A DNA stretch of 23,286 nucleotides from DASYQV01 sp036005125. Lineage in GTDB: Bacteria; Acidobacteriota; Vicinamibacteria; Vicinamibacterales; UBA2999. A program made the position numbers and the translations under genes. Positions 15,198 through 21,934 of this stretch are shown here, one piece after another. The first letter of the stretch is position 1. Every line of letters starts with the position of its first letter. The notes beneath the pieces are model-generated. The model saw nothing but the letters and a program-made list of their open reading frames with translations, made no database searches and was not told the DNA's origin. The stretch lies in assembly GCA_036005125.1 (NCBI GenBank), contig DASYQV010000005.1, positions 1-23,286 on the forward strand. The letters run 5' to 3'.

Positions 15198-16202
15198 GTG
15201 ACACACACGATCACGCTCATCCCCGGCGACGGGATCGGCCCGGAAGTGACGGGCGCCGTCGTGAAGATCCTTGAAACCGCCGGCCTCGACGCCGACTGGG
15301 AGTCGTATCCCGCCGGCGTGCTCGCGGTCGAGCAGTACGGGGCGACGCTGCCGCCGCAACTGCTCGACTCGATCCGACGCAACAAGGTCGCGCTCAAGGG
15401 CCCGGTGACGACGCCCGTCGGCGGCGGGTTTACGAGCGTGAACGTCGGGCTGCGCAAGGCGCTCGAGTTGTACGCGAACCTGCGGCCGGTCTGGAACATC
15501 CCCTCCGTCCCGTCGCGCTACCAGAACGTCGACCTCGTGATCGTGCGCGAGAACACCGAGGATCTGTACTCCGGGCTCGAGCACGAGGTGGTGCCCGGCG
15601 TCGTCGAGAGCCTCAAGATCATCACCGAGGAGGCGTCAACGCGCGTTGCCCGGTTTGCATTCGAGTACGCGCGGAAGCATGGCCGGAAACGGGTGACCAC
15701 CGTGCACAAGGCCAACATCATGAAAATGGGCGACGGGCTGTTCCTGGAGTCCGTGCGCAAGGTAGCGGCCGGATATCCGGACATTCAAAGCGACGAGCGG
15801 ATCGTCGACGCGGCCTGCATGCACCTCGTCATGGACCCGAACCAGTTCGACGTGATGTTGATGCCCAATCTGTACGGCGATATCGTGTCAGACCTCTGTG
15901 CGGGCCTCGTCGGTGGCCTCGGCGTCGTGCCCGCGGCCAACCTCGGCACCGAAATCGGCGTGTTCGAGGCGGTGCATGGCAGCGCACCCGACATCGCCGG
16001 GAAGAGCATCGCGAATCCGACGGCGCTGCTGCTCTCGTCGCTCCTGATGCTCAGGCATATCAACGAGAGCGCCATGGCGGATCGGATCATGAAGGCGCTT
16101 GGCGACGTCCTGGCAGACGGGAAGGTCCGCACCCGCGATCTCGGCGGTCGCGCGAGCACAATTCAGTTCACGGACGCGATTTGCCGGCGCCTGACGGCAT
16201 GA
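15198..16202 (+). CDS. icd: Isocitrate dehydrogenase, NAD-type (beta-decarboxylating dehydrogenase family)
   Basis: The 334-aa enzyme starts with the family signature LIPGDGIGPEV. It has the isocitrate-binding stretch SVNVGLRKALELYANLRP (80-97, S80, N82, R86, R96), RENTEDLYSG (117-126), the catalytic Lys in VHKANI (K171) and metal Asp residues in NLYGDIVSDL (D228, D232). The coenzyme region HGSAPDIAGKSIANP has Asp265-Ile266 where NADP enzymes have Lys-Tyr, which favours NAD. Isopropylmalate and homoisocitrate dehydrogenases share the fold, but the SxNVxLRK pattern points to isocitrate. The product, 2-oxoglutarate, feeds the TCA cycle. The start is a GTG with a modest GGAACGGA upstream. Confidence 0.9.
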   Translation: MTHTITLIPGDGIGPEVTGAVVKILETAGLDADWESYPAGVLAVEQYGATLPPQLLDSIRRNKVALKGPVTTPVGGGFTSVNVGLRKALELYANLRPVWNIPSVPSRYQNVDLVIVRENTEDLYSGLEHEVVPGVVESLKIITEEASTRVARFAFEYARKHGRKRVTTVHKANIMKMGDGLFLESVRKVAAGYPDIQSDERIVDAACMHLVMDPNQFDVMLMPNLYGDIVSDLCAGLVGGLGVVPAANLGTEIGVFEAVHGSAPDIAGKSIANPTALLLSSLLMLRHINESAMADRIMKALGDVLADGKVRTRDLGGRASTIQFTDAICRRLTA

Positions 16203-16361
16203 GGACGAAGACCGGGCTTGGGACCGGGAGCTCGGGGCTCCGTGCGCTATCGGGGTCGTCGGCGTGCACGAGAGTCGGGAGTCGAGCCCCAAGCCTGCGC
16301 GATCTCATGCCTATCCGTGATTCGTGAGCCTCACCAGGAATGGTATATTCGCGGGGTACAC
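16203..16361. other. Intergenic gap with G-rich word repeats and a weak dyad
   Basis: The gap between icd and the acyltransferase repeats words such as GGGCTTGGG, CTCGGGGCTC and GTCGGGAGTCGAG. GGCTTGGG at 16215-16222 is complementary to 16288-16295. An open frame crosses the gap into the next gene from 16218, but its product is Arg/Gly-rich and follows the repeats, so I treat it as noncoding. The next gene's probable -10 lies at 16344. Confidence 0.4.
16344..16349 (+). promoter_or_regulatory. TATATT -10-like box ahead of the PlsB-like gene
   Basis: TATATT ends 12 bp before the GTG start at 16362. With usual spacing the transcript would begin about 6 nt before the start codon, too short for a Shine-Dalgarno. 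A weak TTCGTG lies 17 bp upstream as a possible -35. Confidence 0.4.
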
Positions 16362-17486
16362 GTGCTCGACGACATCACCAGAGCTGTGCTCTCGCGGGAG
16401 GAAGTGGCCCGATACCTCGAGGGCAGCCACGGCGAACGCGGCGCGGACGCACGCGAGCGCATCGAGGGCTACCTCGATGAGCTGCGGACCACGCAGCGCT
16501 ATTCGATCTACCGGGCGCTGAAGCATCCTCTGTATCCGATTCTGAGGAAGATCGAGCGCTTGGGCGAGAACCTCGACATCATCAAGGCAGCCACGCGCAC
16601 CGGCCGCGTGATCTACGCATCGAACCACAAGAGCCACATCGACTATCTCGTCGGCCCTCTGGTGCTCGACGAGAACGGCATCCGCCCGCCGATCATCGCC
16701 GCCGGCATCAACCTGTTCGGCGGACCGCTCGGCCTGATCAACCGTTACGTCACCGGCGCGATTCCCATCCGGCGGAACAGCAAAGATCCGGCGTATCTCA
16801 TCACGCTCAAGGCCTACGTCGCCGAGCTCCTGCGGAAGCACGACTTCTTCTTCTATCCGGAAGGCGGCCGGAGCTACAGCGGAGAGATCAAAAGTCCCAA
16901 GACAGGGCTGCTCCATGCGGCGCTGCAGACCGAGCATCCGGATTTGGTGGTGGTGCCGACCGCGGTCGCCTACGATCTCGTGCTGGAAGATTTCGTGCTG
17001 GCCCGGCAGCGCGTGAAACGGCGCCAGCGGCCGTTCCGGCACGAGCTGGCCGAGATGGTCCGCTACGCCGTGGGCTATCGGTCGCGCGCGTTCGTCACGT
17101 TTGGCAAGCCGATCCCGGCAAACGACATCGACCCCGAGTCGCGGCGCGCCGTCCTCGATCTCGCGCATACGATCATGCGGGCGATCGGCCGCGTGTACAA
17201 GGTGCTGCCAACCGCCGTTGTCGCGGCTGCGATGCGTCCCTCAATCGCGAAGCGCGAGCTCGAGGACCGGGCCGACGCGATTCTGGAAGCATTGCACGCC
17301 TCGGGTGCCAACCTGGGCGTCACGAGCGGACCCGAGGCGGTGGAAGCCGCGGCCGAGGCGCTCGAGTCGCGCGGCATCATCGTGATCGAGCAGGGGCGCT
17401 TCCGCGTGCGTGATCGGAACGTGCTGCGCTATTACGCGCGCACGCTGGATCACCTTCTGACGTCGCCAGACGGGCGGACCCATTGA
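16362..17486 (+). CDS. plsB: Compact PlsB-like glycerol-3-phosphate acyltransferase
   Basis: The 374-aa protein carries the four acyltransferase blocks in order: NHKSHIDYL (H89-x4-D94), GAIPIRRN (132-139), FYPEGGRSYSG (164-174) and VPTAVAYD (198-205). The block I context, with PPIIAAGINLFGGPLG, is much closer to PlsB than to PlsC. The tail also resembles the PlsB C-terminus (LPTAVVAAAMRPS, and LRYYARTLDHLL near the end). PlsB joins an acyl chain to sn-1 of glycerol-3-phosphate at the inner membrane, the first step of phospholipid synthesis. E. coli PlsB has about 807 aa, so this version lacks a long N-terminal region. There is no obvious membrane helix. The GTG at 16362 is chosen because the upstream frame is repeat-derived. 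Confidence 0.85.
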   Translation: MLDDITRAVLSREEVARYLEGSHGERGADARERIEGYLDELRTTQRYSIYRALKHPLYPILRKIERLGENLDIIKAATRTGRVIYASNHKSHIDYLVGPLVLDENGIRPPIIAAGINLFGGPLGLINRYVTGAIPIRRNSKDPAYLITLKAYVAELLRKHDFFFYPEGGRSYSGEIKSPKTGLLHAALQTEHPDLVVVPTAVAYDLVLEDFVLARQRVKRRQRPFRHELAEMVRYAVGYRSRAFVTFGKPIPANDIDPESRRAVLDLAHTIMRAIGRVYKVLPTAVVAAAMRPSIAKRELEDRADAILEALHASGANLGVTSGPEAVEAAAEALESRGIIVIEQGRFRVRDRNVLRYYARTLDHLLTSPDGRTH

Positions 17487-17527
17487 GGATCGGCCTGACA
17501 TCTCCCAAGGCCAGGGAGCGTGACGAA

Positions 17528-17532
17528 TAAGG
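17528..17532 (+). promoter_or_regulatory. Shine-Dalgarno supporting the TTG start of proline dehydrogenase
   Basis: AAGGA lies 10 nt before the TTG at 17543. No ATG or GTG in frame gives a better family match at the N-terminus, so this site decides the start. Confidence 0.5.
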
Positions 17533-17542
17533 AACTTCGCTG

Positions 17543-18478
17543 TTGTTAGTTCCTTCGACGAGAGCGATATTCCTGGCCCTGTCCCAGAGCCCGACGCTCA
17601 AGCGCCTCGCATCGCGGTACGGCATGTCGTCGCCCGCGAGCTTCGCGCGGCGCTTCATCGCGGGCGAAACGATCGAGGAAGCGGTCGAGGCGGGGCGTGC
17701 GCTTCAAAGCCATGGGCTGCTTCTCACGCTCGACTACCTTGGCGAGAGCGTGGCCACACTCGATGAAGCCACCGCGGCGACGCGCGAATACCTGCGCATC
17801 CTCGACGCCATTATCGCCTCGGAGATCGAGCGCAACATCTCGCTCAAGCTGACACAACTCGGGCTCGACGTGGACCGGGCCACCTGCGTCGACAATCTGC
17901 GGCGGATCCTCGAGCCGGCGCAGCGTCATGGATTCTTCGTCCGCATCGACATGGAGAACTCCCCGTATACCGAGGTGACCCTTGAAATCTTCGAGACGCT
18001 CTGGCAGCAGCAATACCGCAATGTCGGCGTGGTGCTGCAGTCCTACCTCTACCGTAGCAAGGCTGACGCCCAGCGTCTCAACGCCCTGGGCGCGCGGGTC
18101 CGGCTGGTGAAAGGCGCCTACAGGGAGCCGAAGTCGGTGGCCTATCAGCAGAAGTCCGAGGTCGACGCCGCGTTCGTGCGTATCATGAAGCTCCTGCTCG
18201 ATTCCGGCCACTATCCGGCGATCGCGACGCACGATCCCGCCATCATCGAGGTCACGAAATCGTATGCCCGCGAGCGGGGAATCGCGACCAGCCGCTATGA
18301 GTTCCAGATGCTCTACGGCATCAGGCGCGACCTGCAGGCAACGCTTGTCCGGCAAGGCTACAGGATGCGGGTTTACCTCCCCTTCGGCCGTGAATGGTTT
18401 CCATACTTTATGCGGCGCTTGGGCGAACGCCCTGCCAATGTTGGTTTTGTTGTAAAAAGTCTGTTCGCCGAGGGCTAG
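17543..18478 (+). CDS. Proline dehydrogenase (monofunctional PRODH)
   Basis: The 311-aa flavoenzyme matches the short Bacillus/Thermus-type PRODH length. Motifs in order: LTLDYLGE (D64), ISLKLTQLG (K102), RIDMENSPYTE (R134, D136), VVLQSYLYRS (Q166), RLVKGAYREP (K190), IATHD (227-231), YEFQMLYGIR (252-261) and YLPFGREWFPYFMRRLGERP. It oxidises proline to pyrroline-5-carboxylate with FAD. No P5C dehydrogenase domain is fused and none lies nearby, so the second step is encoded elsewhere. It is last in the rightward series and is followed by a hairpin terminator. Confidence 0.95.
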   Translation: MLVPSTRAIFLALSQSPTLKRLASRYGMSSPASFARRFIAGETIEEAVEAGRALQSHGLLLTLDYLGESVATLDEATAATREYLRILDAIIASEIERNISLKLTQLGLDVDRATCVDNLRRILEPAQRHGFFVRIDMENSPYTEVTLEIFETLWQQQYRNVGVVLQSYLYRSKADAQRLNALGARVRLVKGAYREPKSVAYQQKSEVDAAFVRIMKLLLDSGHYPAIATHDPAIIEVTKSYARERGIATSRYEFQMLYGIRRDLQATLVRQGYRMRVYLPFGREWFPYFMRRLGERPANVGFVVKSLFAEG

Positions 18479-18501
18479 CGCCGCCGTTATTTCCACCAGG
18501 A

Positions 18502-18527
18502 CGCGCCATAAAAGGCGCGCTTCTTTT
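18502..18527 (+). terminator. Rho-independent terminator after proline dehydrogenase
   Basis: CGCGCC (18502-18507) pairs with GGCGCG (18514-18519) around ATAAAA, followed by CTTCTTTT. The stem is short but fully G-C, and it lies 24 bp after the stop codon. Confidence 0.65.
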
Positions 18528-18749
18528 CCAGGATTTCCGTTCAGTCGGGGAGATCGTTTTCCCTGGTGTGGCACTTCCGTCCACAGTTCGGACAGCAAAG
18601 TGTACGGAACCACGCACCCGGAGGACACCCGGAGGCCATCCCGACTGTGCTCGATCACGGACATCAGGCCGGATCGACTCGGTAAGTGGCTGAGTCGGGG
18701 GAACATTACACCCACAGTTCTGCTGTGGCACTGCTCTTGAAATGCCGGG

Positions 18750-18814
18750 CTGTCGTTCAGGGACGGCACCCCCGGGGAAACGAGACAGCGCGTACGCGCG
18801 TCAAACGCCGACAG
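18750..18814 (+). ncRNA. Possible structured 5' leader of the small Cys/His gene
   Basis: CTGTCG (18750-18755) can pair with CGACAG (18809-18814), enclosing a perfect 12-bp palindrome GCGCGTACGCGC (18788-18799) and a CCCCCGGGG block. If transcription starts near 18750 this would be the folded leader, ending shortly before the GGGAG Shine-Dalgarno. It does not match any riboswitch consensus I can recall, so it may be only a chance structure. Confidence 0.25.
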
Positions 18815-18840
18815 GGAGCCAAAAAAGGGAGAACGCGGCA

Positions 18841-19119
18841 ATGTTGTTCGACTCTGCGACGGAACGAACCATGGCAACACCGCAGGATCCAGGAATCATG
18901 ACCCGAGCGCTGGACCAGGTGCGTCAGATTGTCTGCGGCCTTCATGGTCATGACGCTCTGCTTCACTTCGAGCAGGGTCGTATGTCGCTCCGCTGTACGT
19001 CGTGTGGTTACGAGACTCCGGGATGGGACGTGCACGCCGAGGCACCGCGCGAGAACGTCACGCAGAAGAAGGCGCGGGTCCTCCAGTTGCCGATCGTGCG
19101 TGAGCGCCGCGTCGCCTGA
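18841..19119 (+). CDS. Small putative zinc-ribbon-like protein (92 aa)
   Basis: I do not recognise a named family. The product has a helical N-terminus, then IVCGLHGHDALLHFEQGRM and SLRCTSCGYETPGWDV. C32, H35 and/or H37, C52 and C55 could bind one zinc, and the tail is basic (QKKARVLQLPIVRERR). It has no signal peptide or membrane helix, so it should be cytoplasmic. The ATG at 18841 follows GGGAGAACGCGGCA with good spacing; a second ATG at 18871 is possible. It stands alone behind a long regulatory gap, converging with the next gene, and has no obvious operon partner. Confidence 0.65.
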   Translation: MLFDSATERTMATPQDPGIMTRALDQVRQIVCGLHGHDALLHFEQGRMSLRCTSCGYETPGWDVHAEAPRENVTQKKARVLQLPIVRERRVA

Positions 19120-19149
19120 CGCGGTTGACGACAACGGAGGTAGACGAGC

Positions 19150-19167
19150 CGGGCGTTGGAGAGCCCG
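19150..19167. terminator. Weak hairpin between convergent genes
   Basis: CGGGC (19150-19154) pairs with GCCCG (19163-19167) around 8 nt, in the 49-bp gap where two genes converge. There is no U-tract. Confidence 0.25.
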
Positions 19168-19168
19168 T

Positions 19169-19573
19169 TCAGGATTCATCGGGGGTCAGACTGTGCCTGG
19201 CCGCCTTTCTTTTGGCCGTCAGAATGGGCCGGTGGACGAGGATCGCGCTCGCCAGGTACGCGAGATTCAGCCAGCCAATCGCGCTGAAGACTCCAGGACC
19301 GGCCAGAACGTAGAGGCCAACCGGGAAGAACGAGGCGAAGAACAGCAGATACATCGCCAGGTGGGCGCCGAGCGCGGCGGCAACCGCCGACAGGATGCCC
19401 GCCACCATCATCAGCAATCCGAAAAGCAGGACACGTCCCTCGGCCGGCGCGGCGTATGGATTCCGGAAAAGGAACATCCCCCACAGCGCAACGGCGCTCA
19501 AGGCCGCGATGCATCCGATGATGCAGCCGACAAGGGCCACGAACGAGCGTCTGCTAGTCGCGGGTGAACGCAC
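19169..19573 (-). CDS. Four-helix membrane protein of unknown function
   Basis: The 134-aa product has four hydrophobic segments (about 11-36, 47-69, 71-92 and 95-113) and short polar ends. I do not recognise a family. It starts at a GTG inside the last codons of the M20 peptidase gene (20-bp overlap, different frame), so translation is probably coupled to it. The partnership with a peptidase and a secreted propeller protein in one operon does not by itself give a function. Confidence 0.65.
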   Translation of the reverse strand: MRSPATSRRSFVALVGCIIGCIAALSAVALWGMFLFRNPYAAPAEGRVLLFGLLMMVAGILSAVAAALGAHLAMYLLFFASFFPVGLYVLAGPGVFSAIGWLNLAYLASAILVHRPILTAKRKAARHSLTPDES

Positions 19574-20696
19574 GCGTCAGCTCCACCAGCGCGTCGCGGC
19601 AGATCTCGACCTCGCGAAGCCGGACGTATTCTTCGGTGCTGTGAAGCCCGGCCCCCCCTGGTCCGAAGAGGACCGACGGAATTCCCGCCGCGCCGAGAAT
19701 CGCGGCGTCGGTCCAGAACGACATCCCGACGGCCCGCGGTGAGTGGCCCACGCTGGCCGACGCCCTCGTGAGCATCTCGGGCAGTGGGTGTGTGGCTTCG
19801 ATCTCGTAGGGCTTCCGCCCGAACACCAGGGTCGCGCTGCCCTCGAACTCGCGATCACTACGACGCAGTCCGTCGAGGATTCCCTCGGCCTCGCCCAGGG
19901 CGATGTCGTCGGCCTCACCGGGCAGGGTACGGCGTTCGACGTCGAGGTTGCAGTGGTCCGGATAGCTGCTGAGCTCACGACCGCCGGAGATCAGCGAGGC
20001 GTGAAGCGAGGCGGTGCCGAGCAGCGGATGGGGGACACCCGACTGCAGCCGCCGGTCCAGTGCCTCGAGGCCGTGCAGCACCCGGCCCATGCGCACGATC
20101 GCATCGCGGCCTTCACGCGGTCGGCTTCCATGAGCCGCACGGCCGCGCGTCTGGAAGCTCACCCATTGGAAGCCCTTGTGCGCGACGGCAATATCGAGGT
20201 CGGTGGGCTCCGTCACGACAGCGGCGTCAGCGCGGAACTGCGTCACCAAGGCGTCGGCGCCAAGGCTCGCGTGCTCCTCATCGATGACCGCGGCAATGAC
20301 GAGACGGCCGGCGTCAAGGCCGCCGGACTCGGCGATGATGCGCGCCGCACCGATCATCGCGGCGACGCCGCCTTTCATGTCCTGCGCGCCGCGGCCGTAG
20401 AGACGGCCGTCAAGCTCGACGGGATCGAAAGGTCGGGCCATTCCGGTCACGCCAACCGTGTCAATGTGCCCGCACAGCATCAACGACCGGCCCGGCGCCC
20501 GCCCCTCCAGCACACCAATCACGTTCGGGCGCGCCGGCGCGACCTCGGTGAGCTCGACGCCAAGGCCGATCGCTCTCAACTCCGCCGCGATGCGACGGGC
20601 GATCTCGGCTTCACCCCGTGCGCCGGCGACGAGTGACGGGTTGACGGAATCGATGGCGACCAGCTCACGAAGCAGGCCGATCGTCGAATCAATCAT
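19554..20696 (-). CDS. M20-family metallopeptidase (ArgE/DapE/ACY1 type)
   Basis: The 380-aa enzyme has the two-metal site of the family: CGHIDTV (His and Asp ligands, 78-84 when counted from the upstream TTG), GRGAQDMKGG (bridging Asp), DEEH (catalytic and ligand Glu), TEPTD, and the late GAGLHSTEEYV His. A dimerisation insert lies between, around SFQTRGRAAHGSRP. The family removes acyl groups from amino acids or splits small peptides; ArgE, DapE and carboxypeptidase activities cannot be told apart here. ATG 20696 is preferred, though a TTG at 20702 is in frame. It lies 30 bp after the PD40 gene, with a small CCGAC/GTCGG hairpin between them (20713-20725), and overlaps the membrane-protein gene downstream. 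Confidence 0.9.
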   Translation of the reverse strand: MIDSTIGLLRELVAIDSVNPSLVAGARGEAEIARRIAAELRAIGLGVELTEVAPARPNVIGVLEGRAPGRSLMLCGHIDTVGVTGMARPFDPVELDGRLYGRGAQDMKGGVAAMIGAARIIAESGGLDAGRLVIAAVIDEEHASLGADALVTQFRADAAVVTEPTDLDIAVAHKGFQWVSFQTRGRAAHGSRPREGRDAIVRMGRVLHGLEALDRRLQSGVPHPLLGTASLHASLISGGRELSSYPDHCNLDVERRTLPGEADDIALGEAEGILDGLRRSDREFEGSATLVFGRKPYEIEATHPLPEMLTRASASVGHSPRAVGMSFWTDAAILGAAGIPSVLFGPGGAGLHSTEEYVRLREVEICRDALVELTRAFTRD

Positions 20697-20726
20697 GTTC
20701 AACGCGTTTCATCCGACCCCGTCGGC

Positions 20727-21920
20727 TCACCGCCAGTCGGCGATGAAGATGTTCGTATCGCCTTCCTTTGCCCCGTTGCGGTTCGACGCGAAGACCAGGC
20801 GCCTGCCGTCGCGCGAAAACATCGGGAAGCCGTCGAACGTCGGGTTCGACGTGATCCGCTCCAGGCCGGTTCCATCGACGTTGATCATATAGAGATCGAA
20901 ATCGCGTCCCTTCGGGTCGTGCGCGTTGCTCGAGAAGATGATGCGCTTGCCGTCAGGATGGAAGTATGGCGCAAAGCTCGCCTTGCCGAGCTTCGTCACC
21001 TGACGCATGTTCGTGCCGTCGCTGTTCATCACGAAGATCTCAAGCAAGGTTGGCCGCCAGAGACCCTCCTTCAGGAGCCCGAGAAAATCCTTGAGCTCGG
21101 CCCCCTCAGTCGGGCGGCCGCGAAAGACGATCTGTTTGCCATCGGGCGAGAAGAACGGTCCGCCATCGGGTCCCGGACGTCGCGTGAGCCGGCGGACATC
21201 GGAACCGTCGCCGTTCATCGAGTAGATCTCCATGTCGCCGTCGCGTACGCTGGTGAACACGATCCGCCCGTCCGGCCCGATGGTCGCCTCGGCGTCATAG
21301 CCGTCCGTGAAGGTGAGCTGCTGGAGGTTGGAGCCGTCGGCGTTGGCGCGGAAGATGTCGTAGCCAGGATAGACCGGCCACACGTAACCACGCTCGTAGC
21401 CGGGCCTGGGAGGACACTCGGGCGACCGGACATGCGTGGACGCAAAGAGGATGTGCGCATTGTCCGGGTAGAAAAACCCGCAAGTGGTGCGCCCGGTCCC
21501 GGTGCTGACGCGACGCATGTCGGTGCCGTCGACCTTCATGGTGAAGATCTGGTCACACGGGATCTCTGGCGGCCGCGTCGTCTGGAAAATGAGCCGCGTG
21601 TTGTCGGGCGAGAAATAGGCTTCGGCATTCTCGCCGGTGAATGTCAGTTGACGGATGTTCGTCAGGTGACGCTCGACCTCCGACCCGGATGATCCGGAGG
21701 CCTGACCGCCTGCGCCCATGCCGGGTCGCCCTGCGACCCCACGAGCCAGCGCTGGTTCGGCGGTCCGCAGTTGCGGACCGCCCTGGTGGTCCGCCGAAGC
21801 CGCAGGCGAAGGCGGGAGTCCTCCGGCTGCCGGAGAAGCCAAGGCGGTTACAGGGAGGCGGACCTCCGCCGTCCCGAGGAAGGCGGCCGCTGCGAGCACG
21901 ACAAAGGAATATCGCATCAT
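20727..21920 (-). CDS. Secreted TolB-like PD40 six-bladed beta-propeller protein
   Basis: From the ATG at 21920 the protein has 397 aa: a signal peptide, a Gly/Ala/Pro-rich linker encoded by a dyad array, and about six PD40 blades. Blade motifs include AYFSPDNTRLIF, TIGPDGRIVFTS, FFSPDGKQIVF, YFHPDGKRIIFSS and FSRDGRRLVFAS, with DIFRANADGSN and EIYSMNGDGSD between them. TolB-like propellers bind peptides or partner proteins in the periplasm; no enzyme domain is present. A GTG three codons upstream (21929) is an alternative start. It is first in an operon with an M20 peptidase and a membrane protein, so a role near peptide handling at the envelope is a reasonable guess. Confidence 0.85.
   Translation of the reverse strand: MMRYSFVVLAAAAFLGTAEVRLPVTALASPAAGGLPPSPAASADHQGGPQLRTAEPALARGVAGRPGMGAGGQASGSSGSEVERHLTNIRQLTFTGENAEAYFSPDNTRLIFQTTRPPEIPCDQIFTMKVDGTDMRRVSTGTGRTTCGFFYPDNAHILFASTHVRSPECPPRPGYERGYVWPVYPGYDIFRANADGSNLQQLTFTDGYDAEATIGPDGRIVFTSVRDGDMEIYSMNGDGSDVRRLTRRPGPDGGPFFSPDGKQIVFRGRPTEGAELKDFLGLLKEGLWRPTLLEIFVMNSDGTNMRQVTKLGKASFAPYFHPDGKRIIFSSNAHDPKGRDFDLYMINVDGTGLERITSNPTFDGFPMFSRDGRRLVFASNRNGAKEGDTNIFIADWR
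21746..21867. repeat. Array of five short palindromes inside the PD40 protein linker
   Basis: Consecutive dyads: CCAGCGCTGG (21746-21755); GGCGGTCCGCA with its exact complement (21759-21769 and 21772-21782, 2-nt loop); CCGCCGAAGCC with GGCGAAGGCGG (21791-21815, paired except for the GAA/GAA bulge); CTCCGGC-T-GCCGGAG (21821-21835); GGAGG-N4-CCTCC (21854-21867). They encode about residues 18-59, right after the signal peptide. Confidence 0.7.
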
Positions 21921-21934
21921 GGTGAGCACCGGTC

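Larger units (their letters stand above)
18479..18840 (+). promoter_or_regulatory. 362-bp regulatory gap upstream of the small Cys/His protein, with a sigma54-like element
   Basis: After the terminator the gap holds no convincing ORF. TGGCACT-N4-TTGAA at 18726-18741 has the spacing of a sigma54 (-24/-12) promoter, with A where the -12 GC has C. A 6-bp dyad CCACAG-N5-CTGTGG (18712-18728) overlaps its -24 part. Upstream are a partial TGGCACT copy (18569), a repeated ACCCGGAGG (18616 and 18627) and a dyad CGACTC-N11-GAGTCG (18675-18697). These could be activator sites; no activator gene is seen in the window. Confidence 0.4.

Noticed and set aside
16218..16361. N-terminal extension of the PlsB-like gene
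   Set aside because: The added 48 residues are Arg/Gly-rich, come from G-rich word repeats and lie upstream of the likely -10 box.
18569..18584. Second sigma54-like element (TGGCACT)
   Set aside because: Its -12 part reads TCCAC, too far from TTGCA, so it may only be a repeated half-site.
18750..18840. Known riboswitch (c-di-GMP, cobalamin, guanidine, SAH) in the leader
   Set aside because: None of the consensus cores I can recall fit the sequence; only generic pairing is visible.
17546..18880. 444-codon frame antisense to proline dehydrogenase and the regulatory gap
   Set aside because: The sense strand holds every PRODH motif; the antisense product shows no domain.
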